A stretch of 58,408 nucleotides of DNA from Planctomycetota bacterium (lineage in GTDB: Bacteria; Planctomycetota; Planctomycetia; Gemmatales; Gemmataceae): assembly GCA_021413735.1 (NCBI GenBank), contig JAIOPV010000031.1, forward strand, positions 1-58,408, written 5' to 3'. The notes below the pieces were generated by a model. It was not told the origin of the DNA. It saw nothing but the letters and a program-made list of their open reading frames with translations, and searched no databases. Positions within the stretch are counted from its first letter, which is position 1. Every line of letters begins with the position of its first letter. Below are positions 7,161 to 17,576 of this stretch, piece after piece. A program made the translations under genes and the position numbers.

Positions 7161-7625
7161 ATGAACTTCTCTCGCTCAGTTTTGCAACGGCTCGCCTTCT
7201 CAATCTTCGCGGCGGGCCTTTCCTTCGCGAACGTCGGTTGCGGCAAGTCCGCCAGCACGGAAGTCTCGGTGACGGGACACGTCACCCTCAACGGCAAACC
7301 CGCAGCGGGCGCGACCGTGGTGTTTCACCCGGTGAACCCCGGCAAAGACGCGGTGCGACCGACCGGTCGCGTTGACGAGAAGGGCGACTTCCAGGTCGCA
7401 ATTCCGAAGTCTGAAGATGGCACCACCGGCGAGTATCGCGTGACCGTGACGCAGTTCGTCAGCACTGCCACGAAGCGCACCGCGGAAGGGGAAAGCTCGC
7501 CGCTCTGGAATCAGATCCCTGGGAAGTATTCCAAGGTCGAAACCACCCCTGTCTCGACGATCGTCAAACCGGAGGGAACCGAAACGGTTTCCATCGAAAT
7601 CAAGGCCCCTAACACCCGCCAGTAA
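7161..7625 (+). CDS. Exported lipoprotein with carboxypeptidase-regulatory-like domain
   Basis: 154 residues. A basic/hydrophobic signal (MNFSRSVLQRLAFSIFAAGL) ends at NVGCG, a weak lipobox. The mature part begins VSVTGHVTLNGKPAAGATVVFHPV, the beta-sandwich opening typical of carboxypeptidase-regulatory-like or transthyretin-like domains in planctomycete surface proteins. Later strands read GEYRVTVTQF and ETVSIEIKAP, and a PGKYS loop is present. It is 52 bp upstream of a DUF1559 gene on the same strand, and the same two families are paired twice more in this window. It is probably an envelope component working with the DUF1559 partner; no enzymatic role is visible. Confidence 0.8.
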   Translation: MNFSRSVLQRLAFSIFAAGLSFANVGCGKSASTEVSVTGHVTLNGKPAAGATVVFHPVNPGKDAVRPTGRVDEKGDFQVAIPKSEDGTTGEYRVTVTQFVSTATKRTAEGESSPLWNQIPGKYSKVETTPVSTIVKPEGTETVSIEIKAPNTRQ

Positions 7626-7677
7626 GCATCCCACGTAGCTGCAATCCTCACAGATCAAAGGTTCCAAGGAGACTCTC

Positions 7678-8655
7678 ATGATCCGAACGACGCAAACCCG
7701 CCGAGGGTTTACCCTGATCGAGTTGTTGGTGGTCATTGCCATCATCGCGATTCTGATTGGCTTGCTCCTGCCAGCCGTTCAGAAGGTTCGCGAGGCCGCA
7801 GCACGAACGCAGTGCAGCAACAACCTCAAACAACTTGGCCTCGCGATTCACAATCACGAGAGCACGTATCAATACTTCCCGAGCAGCATCCGGCCGAATG
7901 GGAGCACGACTCTGCCACGCATTAGTTGGTTGATCCCGACGTTGGCATACATCGAACAAGACAACATGCGGAAGAACTATGACCTGACCCAAACCTGGGG
8001 TTCAACGACGAATCTGACGACCACCTCGCAGAAGATCAAGATTCTTCTGTGCCCATCCTCCCCGAACCCAGATCGGAAGGATGGCGACCCACAAACAGCG
8101 ACCTGGAACATCGTCGCCGTGACCGACTATTCCGCTTCGACCGGTGTCTCTCAGTTGGCCACGAATGTGAATGCGACGGGCGCACCGCAGCTTGGGATTC
8201 TGGCAAAGAACCAGTCGCCTGGGAACAAGATCACTGCCGTGACCGATGGTCTGTCGAACACGATTATGATCACGGAATCGGCAGGTCGGCCGCAGATCTA
8301 CCAGTTGGGCAAGCCGATCGGCACCCCGACGGGTCTGGGCACTCAGATTAACGGTGGTGGTTGGGCTCGCCCTGCGACAGACCTGGACTTCTATTCCTCG
8401 AACCCGGCTGGCACGTCGCTTCCAGGCAGTTGCGCGGTCAACTGCACCAACGGGTTCAGCTACGGTGCTTACCCCGAGACAACGATCGGATTCCAGACCG
8501 AAGGGAGCAGTGCTCCGCACTCCTTCCACACGGGTGGTGTGAACACGGTTTTGGGAGATGGCTCGGTGCGATTTGTGAACTCGTCGATCGACGTGGCGAC
8601 TTTCGCGGCAGCCGTCACCCGCAGCAACGGCGAGGCTCTCGGCTCAAGCTGGTGA
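7678..8655 (+). CDS. DUF1559 pseudopilin-like protein
   Basis: 325 residues. The N-terminus [19 protein letters not shown] is a type IV pilin/type II secretion methylation motif (cleavage after Gly10, Glu at +5) with a long hydrophobic helix to about residue 35. The DUF1559 body follows: [27 protein letters not shown], then the signature near the end [18 protein letters not shown]. The family is hugely expanded in planctomycetes and is thought to be exported via pilus-type machinery; its function is unknown. An AAGGAGA ribosome-binding site precedes the ATG. It follows the lipoprotein gene closely, so an operon is likely. Confidence 0.93.
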   Translation: MIRTTQTRRGFTLIELLVVIAIIAILIGLLLPAVQKVREAAARTQCSNNLKQLGLAIHNHESTYQYFPSSIRPNGSTTLPRISWLIPTLAYIEQDNMRKNYDLTQTWGSTTNLTTTSQKIKILLCPSSPNPDRKDGDPQTATWNIVAVTDYSASTGVSQLATNVNATGAPQLGILAKNQSPGNKITAVTDGLSNTIMITESAGRPQIYQLGKPIGTPTGLGTQINGGGWARPATDLDFYSSNPAGTSLPGSCAVNCTNGFSYGAYPETTIGFQTEGSSAPHSFHTGGVNTVLGDGSVRFVNSSIDVATFAAAVTRSNGEALGSSW

Positions 8656-8789
8656 TCGGTTCCGGAGCCAAGCGATATGGTTCCGGGGATGCCGAAAATA
8701 TCCTGGTAAGTTCATCGAGTTTGTATCTGAGTGCCGCAAGCCACACACACCGAAAAGGATGCGTTTCGGAAGTGTGTGGCTGCGGTTGT

Positions 8790-9004
8790 TCTGATGGACT
8801 TTCTTCCGGACGAATCGAATGGTTCCGGGGCTGAAATGATGGTTCCGGAGGTGGATTTTCGGACAGTCCGCGAGACCGCTTTGAACCGGCACCGCAAGAT
8901 ACAATCTGAAAAGAGGATGCGTCAGAAGAAATCAGTTCAGCTTGTCTGAACGATATTTCTTCCGGACGAATGGAATGGTTCCGGGGCTGAAACGGTTGGT
9001 TCCG
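8790..9004 (+). repeat. 215-bp dispersed repeat, copy 1
   Basis: The sequence is found again in inverted orientation at 17577-17791, the same length with only a few mismatches and no gap. Each copy begins and ends with a direct sub-repeat built on TTCCGGACGAAT and GGTTCCGGGGCTGAAA, so GGTTCCGG occurs several times. No terminal inverted repeats or convincing gene are seen. The surrounding 8656-9069 holds no gene; related GGTTCCGG motifs continue into 8656-8700. Confidence 0.9.
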
Positions 9005-9050
9005 CCGGAACCAATCAGAGGAGGCAACCGAAAGCGATTTGGGTTGCCTC
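8996..9050. terminator. Two adjacent hairpins
   Basis: TTGGTTCCG/CGGAACCAA around a single C (8996-9014) is followed by GAGGCAACC...GGTTGCCTC (9021-9050). They overlap the end of the 215-bp repeat and precede the DUF1501 gene. They could terminate readthrough from the left; no T-run is seen. Confidence 0.4.
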
Positions 9051-9120
9051 GCTGTCGCAACATGCTCTAATGATGGTATCCCGCCTGGCTCCTGCCGCTC
9101 CTCGTTCCGAGGACTCTGCC

Positions 9121-10295
9121 GTGACCGCTCCCCACCGCCACACAATCGGCATCACTCGCCGTGAGATGCTTCAGGTTGGCTACTCCGGACTGCTCGGAGT
9201 TGGCCTGTCGAAGTTCGCCGCCGCACAGTCTTCGAAATCAAACATCAAGAAACCGAAGTCGCTCATCATCGTGTTCCTGACGGGAGCGGCGAGCCACCTC
9301 GAAATGTGGGACCCGAAGCCAGACGCTCCGCCCGAAATCCGCGGCGAACACGGCTCGATTCAGACGAAGACTCCCGGCTTGCTGGCAGGCGAGTACATCC
9401 CAAAGCTGGCGGCGCGATCGGACAAGTTCGCGGTGATTCGGTCGCTGGCACATCGCGAGAACAACCACCTCGTTGCCACGCACCACGTTCTGACGGGACA
9501 TCAGCAGCCCGGCGCGTTCTTCGACAAGATCGCCAGCCGCGACGACTTCCCGAACTACGCCGCTGGCATCGGCTACACACGCCGTCCACCGGAAGGCACT
9601 CCGTGCGGTGTGAATCTGCCGACGTACCTGATGGAAGGTCCGCTGTTGTGGCCGGGGCAGTATGCGGGCTTCCTGGGACCGAAGCACGACGTGATGCAGG
9701 TGACGAACGATCCGAACAAGTCGGACTTCCGCATCGACAACCTTCGCCCCGCTGCAGGGATGGATGTCGATCAGTTGAAGGATCGCATGGCGCTCTTGGA
9801 AGCGGTGAACTCACAGCAGCGTTGGTTGTCGGAGTCGGCCGAGACGCGGAAGATGTCGGATCAGCAGCAGCAAGCGGTGTCGGTGCTGACGTCGGGCAAG
9901 GTGGCGCGAGCGTTCGACATCGACGTGGCGTGTCAGCGTTGCTGGACGATCTCGGCGACCGTGGCATGCTCGAAGACACGATGGTGATGATGCTGGGCGA
10001 GTTCGGCCGCACGCCGAAGGTGGATAACAAGAACGCGGGCCGCGATCACTGGGCGTCGTGCTTCTGCGGACTGTTCGCGGGTGCTGGCGTGCAACCGGGC
10101 CAGGTGATCGGCAAGAGCGACAAGAGCGGCGGTTATCCGATCACGCCGCCGTATTCGCCGGATGATATCGGCGCGACGGTGTATTCGGTGATGGGAATTG
10201 ACCCGCACGCCGAGGTTCGCGACCGCTTGAACCGTCCGGTGCAGTTGAACCGGGGCCGCGTCATCACGCCGCTGTTCGACGGCAAAGCCGAATGA
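9121..10295 (+). pseudogene. DUF1501 protein, broken by internal deletion and frameshift
   Basis: DUF1501 proteins are Tat-exported sulfatase-like proteins, usually about 400-480 residues. From GTG 9121 (GAGGA upstream; ATG 9070 is an alternative) the frame shows a twin-arginine signal (ITRREMLQVG) and the family opening SLIIVFLTGAASHLEMWDPKPDAP. It runs to RAFDID at about 9924. The match then resumes in another frame at about 9927 with GVSALLDDLGDRGMLEDTMVM and LGEFGRTPKVDNKNAGRDHW, ending at 10295. In complete relatives about 50-60 residues, including a GWDTH-type segment, lie between these points. A deletion of roughly 150 bp that is not a multiple of three best explains this; an assembly error is possible. 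No DUF1549 partner gene is adjacent. Confidence 0.85.
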
Positions 10296-10305
10296 GTGGA
10301 ATGGA

Positions 10306-10355
10306 TTCGCCGCTTGCGGCGTAGCGCTCTGGAGCGCTACGCCGCAAGCGGCGAA
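10306..10355. terminator. Perfect 24-bp hairpin, family A copy 1
   Basis: The arms 10306-10329 and 10332-10355 are exact complements containing GCCGCTTGCGGCGTAGCG, with a two-base loop. It lies between the convergent DUF1501 and accD genes, directly before the accD stop. Probable bidirectional terminator; other copies are at 20451 and 28719. Confidence 0.75.
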
Positions 10356-10356
10356 A

Positions 10357-11181
10357 TCACTGCTCGGCGATCTGGCAGTAGTCGATGATGCGGGCCACTT
10401 CCGTTCGCAGGTCTTTGCGGTGAACGATGCGGTCCACGAAGCCATGCTTCAGCAGGAACTCGCTGGTCTGGAACCCCTCGGGCAGTTCGAGCCGAATTGT
10501 GTTCTTGATCGTGCGGCGACCCGCGAAGCCGATCATCGCGCCCGGTTCCGCGAGCGTGATATCGCCCTGAAGTGCCCAGCTCGCAGCCACGCCGCCCATC
10601 GTCGGGTTCGTCAGGATGCAGACGTACAGGCCGCCCGCCGAGTCGTAGCGGGCCAGTGCCGCCGACACCTTCCACATCTGCATCAGCGACAGGATGCCCT
10701 CTTGCATACGGGCACCACCGCCCGAACCGCTCACGAAGATCAGCGGCAAGCGTAGCTCCAACGCACGCTCGGCGGCACGCGTCAACTTCTCGCCAACGAC
10801 CGAGCCCATGCTGCCGGCCATGAACGCGAAGTCCGTGATGCCCAGCACCACACCGCGACCACGGATGAAGCCTTTCCCCGTGACCGCCGCGTCGAGCATG
10901 CCAGTCTTTTGCTGTTCTTCGACAAGCCGTTGGTGATACGGGATACGGTCCTTGAAGTTGAGCGGGTCGCACGGCCTCAGATCCGTGTCCCACTCCTCGA
11001 ACGTGCCTTCATCGAGAATCTGTGCGATGCGGTCCTTCGCGGGCATCGTGAAGTGGTGATCGCACTCGGGGCACACGTGCTGCCGGGATTCGACTTCCTT
11101 CTTGTAGACCGTGGCCTTGCAGTGCGGACATCGAATCCACAGCCCTTCCGGCACTCCGGCCCTGCCCCGTTCGGTCGTCAT
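10357..11181 (-). CDS. accD: Acetyl-CoA carboxylase carboxyltransferase subunit beta
   Basis: The beta half of the carboxyltransferase that moves CO2 from biotin to acetyl-CoA to make malonyl-CoA for fatty-acid synthesis; cytoplasmic, partner AccA. The 274-residue frame from ATG 11181 has the N-terminal zinc ribbon (CPHC at about 19-22, CPEC about 20 residues later). Crotonase-fold motifs follow: [37 protein letters not shown] and GFAGRRTIK, all diagnostic of AccD. The frame is open upstream to 11283, but that segment is an inverted repeat reading as low-complexity, so 11181 is preferred. It follows pgk on the same strand. accA is not in the window. Confidence 0.96.
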   Translation of the reverse strand: MTTERGRAGVPEGLWIRCPHCKATVYKKEVESRQHVCPECDHHFTMPAKDRIAQILDEGTFEEWDTDLRPCDPLNFKDRIPYHQRLVEEQQKTGMLDAAVTGKGFIRGRGVVLGITDFAFMAGSMGSVVGEKLTRAAERALELRLPLIFVSGSGGGARMQEGILSLMQMWKVSAALARYDSAGGLYVCILTNPTMGGVAASWALQGDITLAEPGAMIGFAGRRTIKNTIRLELPEGFQTSEFLLKHGFVDRIVHRKDLRTEVARIIDYCQIAEQ

Positions 11182-11190
11182 ACCATCACC

Positions 11191-11291
11191 CGAATGCGGA
11201 ATGCGGATTTCGGAGTTCGGATTGGAAGACATCCCATCCCTCCAATGCGGCTGGCTCGGAATTCCGCATTCCGAACTCCGCATTCCGAATT
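11191..11291. repeat. Imperfect inverted repeat between pgk and accD
   Basis: Two 34-bp arms (11191-11224 and 11258-11291) are built from the unit CGGAATGCGGA and its variants in opposite orientation, with an inner ATTGGA/TCCAAT pair. The outer arm contains the pgk stop codon. It probably forms a hairpin in the pgk-accD mRNA, either terminating or protecting the upstream message. Confidence 0.6.
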
Positions 11292-12498
11292 AAGCGACGT
11301 CGTCGATCTGGGCCAAGCTCTGGAACTTCTGCCCTTCGACATATGCCAGGAATGCGCCGCCACCAGTCGAAACGTGCGTCATCTTCTCGTCGAAGCCGAA
11401 CTGCTCGACAGCCTGTGCCGTCTCGCCGCCGCCAACCACAGTGGTCGCGGGACTGGCAGCCATCGCCGCGGCAATGCCCTTGGTGCCACCCGCGAACGCC
11501 GGCTGCTCGAACCAACCCACCGGGCCATTCCAGATCACCGTTCCCGCGTTCTTCAACTCTGCGGAATACGCGGCAATGGTCTTCGGCCCGATATCGACGC
11601 CTTCGTAGCCAGCGGGAATGGCGCCTTCGCAAACCTGCGTCTGCGTCAGGTCGTCCGACTTGGCCGCGAGTGCATCCACCGGCAGAACGATCTTCTTGCC
11701 AACCTGTGCGAGCAGCGGTCGAGCGGCGGTCACTTCCTCATCGGCAACTCGCGTCGCGCCGACGTCCACGCCTTGAGCCTTGAGGAAGGTGTACGTCATC
11801 TTGCCGCCGATGAGCAACTTGTCGACCTTCTGCATCAGCACTTCGATGAACGCGATCTTGTCCGACACCTTCGCTCCGCCCATGATCGCAATCATGGGCC
11901 GCTTCGGGGTGGTCATCAGCGATTCGATGACTTCCAGTTCCTTCGCCACGAGCAACCCGACCGCACGCGGCTTGCCAGCCGCTTTCAACGCGGCAGGCAC
12001 AGCAACCATGCTGGCGTCTTTGTCGTTGTGGCAGGTGCCGAAGGCGTCGTTCACGTAGGCGTCGCCGAGTGCAGCAATGGCTGCCGCGAACGTGGCGTCG
12101 TTCTTCTGTTCGCGGGGATCGAACCGGAGGTTTTCGAGCAGGATCACATCGCCGGGCCTCATCGCGGCGACGGCTGCCGTGACTGCTGGCCCAACGACAT
12201 CATCGGCTGCCTTGGTCACGGTCTTGCCGAGCAGTGTGCCGAACGCGACGGCAACCTTATCCATCGTGAGGTTCTTGCGTTCGTCGGGCGTGGCCTTCTC
12301 GGGCCGTCCGAGATGGCTCATCGCGATGACGCTGGCCCCGGCGTCGAGCAGCTTGCGAATGGTTGGAAGCGCACCGCGAATGCGGCGGTCGTTCTTCACG
12401 GCACCGGTCTTCTTGTCGAGCGGCACGTTGAAATCGACGCGGACAAGAACCTTCTTGCCTTTGAGGTCGCCCAGGTCGTTGATCGTCTTCTTCGGCAT
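11290..12498 (-). CDS. pgk: Phosphoglycerate kinase
   Basis: Transfers phosphate between 1,3-bisphosphoglycerate and ADP in glycolysis; cytoplasmic. The 402-residue length is normal. Family motifs include KVLVRVDFNVPLD (residues about 16-28), RIRGALPTI, MSHLGRP, LLENLRFD, GGAKVSDKI, WNGPVGWFE and VVGGGETAQAV near the nucleotide site. ATG start MPKKTINDL at 12498. It belongs to the minus-strand set gapA, DUF1559/lipoprotein pair, pgk, accD, so consecutive glycolytic enzymes are split by an envelope gene pair. Its stop codon lies inside an inverted repeat. Confidence 0.97.
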   Translation of the reverse strand: MPKKTINDLGDLKGKKVLVRVDFNVPLDKKTGAVKNDRRIRGALPTIRKLLDAGASVIAMSHLGRPEKATPDERKNLTMDKVAVAFGTLLGKTVTKAADDVVGPAVTAAVAAMRPGDVILLENLRFDPREQKNDATFAAAIAALGDAYVNDAFGTCHNDKDASMVAVPAALKAAGKPRAVGLLVAKELEVIESLMTTPKRPMIAIMGGAKVSDKIAFIEVLMQKVDKLLIGGKMTYTFLKAQGVDVGATRVADEEVTAARPLLAQVGKKIVLPVDALAAKSDDLTQTQVCEGAIPAGYEGVDIGPKTIAAYSAELKNAGTVIWNGPVGWFEQPAFAGGTKGIAAAMAASPATTVVGGGETAQAVEQFGFDEKMTHVSTGGGAFLAYVEGQKFQSLAQIDDVA

Positions 12499-12594
12499 CG
12501 TCGCTCCCGATTTGCTGTTCTTTCGGCTCGACGCCGCGCATCAGCGTTTTCAGTTTACGGTTCGGTGACACTCGCGGCGACGGATACAAATACG

Positions 12595-12626
12595 AACGGC
12601 TGCGTGAAGTGATTCACGCAGCCGTT
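12595..12626 (-). terminator. Hairpin after the lipoprotein gene
   Basis: AACGGCTGCGTGAA, loop GTGA, TTCACGCAGCCGTT: a perfect 14-bp stem 24 bp past the stop of the minus-strand lipoprotein gene and before pgk. A short T-rich run follows on the minus strand. Confidence 0.65.
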
Positions 12627-12649
12627 TGGTGGTCCCATGGCCAGGCAGA

Positions 12650-13144
12650 TCAGGGAATCTTCGGCCCCGTCATGTCCACGTTGAGCACGGCTCCTTCACA
12701 CGCCTCGACCGAAAGCCCCGACGTATCGACGGCGGCATACTTCGCCGGGGTCAAGAACGGTTCGGGTGCCACCGGGTTCGGCGAACCGGGCTTCTCGCCC
12801 TTCTTCCGTTTCATGAGTGGTTTGCCCCCCTGTGACTGCGTGGCGGGGTAGTAAACAGCAACACGGTTTGCACCAGCAGGAACGGCTTTCGCAGCGTAGG
12901 TGCCGTCCTGTTCGATCGCCGCTGGAGTCTGAGTCCCATCGGTACTCACGAACACAATCGTGCCGCCTGGCTTCGGCAACGGCGTTCCGTTGTAGGTCAC
13001 TTTCCCGGTCACATCCACCGGGCTTGGACCAGAACACCCGCTCAAAGCAAATGCGAAACACCCCAGCAAGGATCCAAGCGTGCGGAATCGAAGTTTCGTT
13101 TCACATTGTCTGTGTTCTGCATGTCTCGGAGTTGAATCGCGCAT
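12650..13144 (-). CDS. Exported lipoprotein with carboxypeptidase-regulatory-like domain
   Basis: 164 residues from ATG 13144, which lies seven bases after the DUF1559 stop. The frame is open far upstream across the DUF1559 gene, but that part is its shadow. The signal peptide LGSLLGCFAFALSGC ends in a good lipobox (LSGC). The mature part starts VDVTGKVTYNGTPLPKPGGTIVFVSTDG, followed by GTYAAKAVPAGANRVAVYYP, a compact beta-sandwich as in the lipoprotein at 7161. A lysine-rich loop (MKRKKGEKPG) precedes PFLTPAKYAAVDTSGL. Tight spacing indicates an operon with DUF1559. Likely an outer-layer partner of the pseudopilin-like protein; exact role unknown. Confidence 0.85.
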   Translation of the reverse strand: MRDSTPRHAEHRQCETKLRFRTLGSLLGCFAFALSGCSGPSPVDVTGKVTYNGTPLPKPGGTIVFVSTDGTQTPAAIEQDGTYAAKAVPAGANRVAVYYPATQSQGGKPLMKRKKGEKPGSPNPVAPEPFLTPAKYAAVDTSGLSVEACEGAVLNVDMTGPKIP

Positions 13145-13151
13145 TGATTGT

Positions 13152-14081
13152 TCAGGGTGCATTAAACACCTCACCACCGGCCCGAGTGCCGAGTTGAGGC
13201 AGAACGGAATCAGCGGAATACTGGAGGAAGCGCACGGAGCCATCCGAGTAGAGGAAGTTCGCTCCGCCCGTGTGGAAACTCCAAAAGTGCGCTCCGTCAA
13301 TATCGGCGGTGTTGTTGGGGCTTTTGGCTGGTTGGAGACCGACATTCGTTGCGAGATCGCCCATCGTACTTGCGACACCCGTATCACGAGTTCCAAGCAG
13401 AGTATCGCCGTCTCCCGTCCCTGATCCGTAAGGGGCGAACCCCCAACCGTATTGAAGGTCTCCCGTCGCCGGTCGTTCTCCGATGGCAATGGTGTTGGAT
13501 GTGCCGTCCGTGATGTCGGTGAGGCGAACAGCGGAAGACGCGAAAAGAACGCCATCACCTGTGCCGCTCACGCGACTCGTTGTCCCGGCGCATCCCAGGT
13601 AGGACGAGAGTTCGTAATTGACACCGCCATAGGTGAACACTGGGGGGCGTGTGTTGGAGGGACAAATAAACATCGGGAGTTGGGCCCCGCATGCGGGAAA
13701 CGCATTCGTATCAGTGTTGCCGGTGTTCGCCTGAAGATACGTAACGCTCTGGCTCCAGAGAGCGCCTTGCTCAATGTAGGGTAGGAGTTGCAGTTGCCAG
13801 CCGGTGTAGGTGAACGTGCCGGTTCCGTTGGGGTAGTACCCCACTGGCAGAGACCGGTTCGCGTCGTGGTAGGCGTGGAGGGCGATGCCCATTTGCTTCA
13901 GATTGTTCGTGCACTTCAGCCTTGCGGCGGCTTCGCGCACCTTCTGAACGGCAGGCAACAACAGCCCAATCAGGATTGCGATGATTGCGATCACAACCAA
14001 TAACTCGATCAGCGTGAAGCCTTGCCGATCATTGGAAAATGGATGAGAACTCCTGCGAGGAGGGAGTGAAAGACCAGACAT
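13152..14081 (-). CDS. DUF1559 pseudopilin-like protein
   Basis: 309 residues from ATG 14081. The prepilin-type motif [18 protein letters not shown] lies after a 19-residue basic leader, followed by VREAAARLKCTNNLKQMGIALHAYHD. The middle has TDITDGTSNTIAIGER, a repeated family feature, and the C-terminal signature is HFWSFHTGGANFLYSDGSVRF. Only seven bases separate it from the downstream lipoprotein gene, so the two are co-translated. It sits between gapA and pgk. An upstream ATG at 14120 is less likely because it adds a Pro/Gly-rich stretch. Confidence 0.93.
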   Translation of the reverse strand: MSGLSLPPRRSSHPFSNDRQGFTLIELLVVIAIIAILIGLLLPAVQKVREAAARLKCTNNLKQMGIALHAYHDANRSLPVGYYPNGTGTFTYTGWQLQLLPYIEQGALWSQSVTYLQANTGNTDTNAFPACGAQLPMFICPSNTRPPVFTYGGVNYELSSYLGCAGTTSRVSGTGDGVLFASSAVRLTDITDGTSNTIAIGERPATGDLQYGWGFAPYGSGTGDGDTLLGTRDTGVASTMGDLATNVGLQPAKSPNNTADIDGAHFWSFHTGGANFLYSDGSVRFLQYSADSVLPQLGTRAGGEVFNAP

Positions 14082-14325
14082 AAATCCGCCTTCGACGATG
14101 GGGACTACGGGGGGGGGCAATTAAAACATTCAAAAAAACGACCAACTCCTCAAGATGGTCCGAGGCATTAAGTGTGCCGCAAAGGACTGACCGCGAAGAG
14201 ACTAACCTGTCTTGGCTTCGTTCACAACACAGAATCGACTTAAATTCGTGGAATTTCGGCAGGCGGAATCGATTTATGAAAAATGCGCCGGAGCTGAATT
14301 TTGAGGTGTCCAGAAGTCGTTCTGT

Positions 14326-14361
14326 GTGATGCAGTTCGGTCGATGGCCCGAACTGCATCAC
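14326..14361 (-). terminator. 14-bp hairpin after gapA
   Basis: GTGATGCAGTTCGG and CCGAACTGCATCAC are exact complements with an eight-base loop, 39 bp after the gapA stop on the minus strand. The rest of 14082-14325 is gene-free, moderately AT-rich, and would hold the promoter of the DUF1559/lipoprotein pair. Confidence 0.7.
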
Positions 14362-14399
14362 CGCTGCTGGGTAAACGCGCAGGAATGTTCACAAGACGA

Positions 14400-15563
<1,164 letters not shown>

Positions 15564-15703
15564 TCACAGACTACGCTATGACTCCGACCCGCAGATTCCA
15601 CCCTCGGCCACAATGTCGTAGGCACCGGGGCAGTCAACGGATTCGTTTCCCGACGGGAGAGTTCACGCGATGTGGTTGCGACGTGACAGTTGAAAAGGGA
15701 AAC

Positions 15704-15729
15704 CCTTGGCTCGGTGTTACAAGCCAAGG
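15704..15729 (-). terminator. Hairpin after rex
   Basis: CCTTGGCT and AGCCAAGG pair around a ten-base loop, 37 bp past the rex stop. On the minus strand it is followed by GGGTTTCCCTTTTC, a loose T-rich run, so an intrinsic terminator is plausible. Confidence 0.5.
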
Positions 15730-15765
15730 AGGAAGGAGTCAGGCACTTTGCTTACCGGTACTCGT

Positions 15766-16431
15766 TCAGTCGTCGGTTGCTTTCGCGTTGTCGCCGTGCT
15801 GCACGAGGAACGCAAGCTGTTCCAACTGAATCGCAAGATCGACAGTCACGAGCCGCACCGTTGGCGGCAGTTTCAACACGACCGGAGCGAAGTTCAAGAT
15901 ACCGCGAACGTTCGCTGCCGCCAGCGTGTCTGCAACACCCTGTGCGACATCACCCGGAACGGTCAGCACGCCGAGTTCTGCGCCCAGCGCAACCACTCGC
16001 TCCGCGAGCGTACTCGAAGCTTCGACCGTCAGGTGCTCGACTACCTGCCCGACCTTCCCGGGATCGGTGTCGAACAGGCCGACAATCTCGAATCCCTGCG
16101 TTCGGAAGCCCTGATACCGCAAGAGCGCTCGAGCGAGATTGCCCACGCCGATGAGCACCGCTCGCCAGGTTCGGTTGATGCCCAGAGCCGCACGAATCGC
16201 GCTCGCCAGCTCCGTCGCTTCGTAGCCGATGCCTCGTTGACCCAGATGCCCCAGCGCCGCCAGATCGCGGCGGACTTGCGCATCGCTGACGCCAACCGCA
16301 GCGGCAATACGCCCACTTGAGACTTTCCCACCGTCGGCTGGCCAAGTCGCCACGCACCGCAGATAGAGACTCAAGCGGTGTGCGGCCGCCCGTGATAAAC
16401 GCTGTTCCGAGTTTGTGGACGACTCACCCAA
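15766..16431 (-). CDS. rex: Redox-sensing transcriptional repressor Rex
   Basis: A DNA-binding repressor that senses the NADH/NAD+ ratio. 221 residues. The N-terminal winged helix (about 15-80) includes LSLYLRC, KVSSGRIAAAVGVSDAQVRRDLAALG and QRGIGYE. A Rossmann domain follows with LIGVGNLARALLRYQGF, FDTDPGKVG and the C-terminal region VVLKLPPTVRLVTVDLAIQLEQLAFLV. All parts match Rex in order and length. The start is TTG 16431, chosen because GGGGAG lies seven bases upstream. It precedes gapA, a known Rex-regulated gene in other bacteria. Confidence 0.93.
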   Translation of the reverse strand: MGESSTNSEQRLSRAAAHRLSLYLRCVATWPADGGKVSSGRIAAAVGVSDAQVRRDLAALGHLGQRGIGYEATELASAIRAALGINRTWRAVLIGVGNLARALLRYQGFRTQGFEIVGLFDTDPGKVGQVVEHLTVEASSTLAERVVALGAELGVLTVPGDVAQGVADTLAAANVRGILNFAPVVLKLPPTVRLVTVDLAIQLEQLAFLVQHGDNAKATDD

Positions 16432-16504
16432 CGAAAGCTCCCCGCGGAGAGGCAGGACAGAAACAACTACTGTTACTTTACAGCGTCTCTCCGTTCAATC
16501 ATCC

Positions 16505-17488
16505 TCACTTTTTCGCACCTGTCCATCCGACCGGAATCACGACTTCCGGACCGCCAGCATCGGTCAGTTTCACCCGCACCTTGCACGAACCAGGCTGAGC
16601 CGCTGCCGACTCCGTCACCGTGACCCGCACAACTGCCACGGAACCCGAACCGGGTGACCACTTTACGGTCACGCCCGGATGGTCGCTCTCGGCCCCGAAG
16701 ACGCCCACCGGCTTGCCGTCAGCAGCCCGAAGTTGAACCAAGGTCGAAACTTCCGTTTGGCCTGCTGCGAAACGCACGACAACCGAGTCCGGCGTCGCAG
16801 CAACGGCTCCCGCAGGGCGTTTCAGCACTCGCACTGGCACACGCAACTCGGGATACGCTGGGTCGTCCGTCAGGAGCGTTACGATTTCGTCGGTGTGTCC
16901 TGGTGGAGCCTCGGCCGCGAGTTTCACTGTCACAACTTGTCCTTTGCCAGCTTCGCGAGCGCCCACTTCGACCGCCAAGTGCGGACTCGATGCCCCGGCC
17001 TTCACCACGGTGAGCGGCTTGGCACGAGTATCGGTGATGGTCAACTGTTGGGAAGCGATCCCGGAGGTTGAGAACCCGAGTTGCGGCGGGCTAACCGAAA
17101 CCTCACGGCTGAGTGTGGCTGTGATTTGCAGCAGCAGTTCGCCGGTTTGCTGTGGAACTCCCGGTGCCTCCACTTTGTAGCCGACGAGGATTTGCCAGCG
17201 ATTCGGGCCGTCGGGTTGCGTGAGCGAGTTCACGTCGATGGTGAGGCTACTTCTTTCGCCTGGCTGGAGAACCTTGGCCGTGAGCGATTGCCGCAAACAT
17301 CCGCAGCCAGCTTCGACCCTGGTAATGCTGAGAGTGCCGGTGCCGTTGTGGACCAACTCGAAGGCGTGAACGATCGGTGGCCCGCCCTTGACGTCGCCCT
17401 TGGCGGCGGTGGGGTTGGCGCACTGGAGCGGGGCTGGTGCGGGTTGGTTCCCGATGCCCGTCGCGAGCAGCAGAATGAGCGTGTTCAT
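16505..17488 (-). CDS. DUF1573-containing exported protein
   Basis: 327 residues. A short N-terminal hydrophobic segment (MNTLILLLATGIG) suggests export. The DUF1573 hallmark FELVHNGTGTLSITRVEAGCGCL lies at about 43-66, with the paired Cys-Gly-Cys. Two further Ig-like beta domains appear to follow, with strands such as QQLTITDTRAKPLTVVKAGA and HTDEIVTLLTDDPAYPELRVPVRV. DUF1573 resembles ASPM/SPD-2/Hydin-type Ig domains of periplasmic or surface proteins. It lies 73 bp upstream of rex on the same strand. Function unknown; probably periplasmic. Confidence 0.85.
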   Translation of the reverse strand: MNTLILLLATGIGNQPAPAPLQCANPTAAKGDVKGGPPIVHAFELVHNGTGTLSITRVEAGCGCLRQSLTAKVLQPGERSSLTIDVNSLTQPDGPNRWQILVGYKVEAPGVPQQTGELLLQITATLSREVSVSPPQLGFSTSGIASQQLTITDTRAKPLTVVKAGASSPHLAVEVGAREAGKGQVVTVKLAAEAPPGHTDEIVTLLTDDPAYPELRVPVRVLKRPAGAVAATPDSVVVRFAAGQTEVSTLVQLRAADGKPVGVFGAESDHPGVTVKWSPGSGSVAVVRVTVTESAAAQPGSCKVRVKLTDAGGPEVVIPVGWTGAKK

Positions 17489-17576
17489 GGTGCCGCCGGA
17501 TAGCGGGCACCCGAAAGGGAATCAACCCCGAGTGAACCGAGCAAATTGGTTCCGGACCACTTCCCCACCCCACCTC

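Noticed and set aside
10909..12612. Open frame of 567 codons opposite pgk and accD
   Set aside because: Both minus-strand genes are certain; this frame has no motif and no ribosome-binding site.
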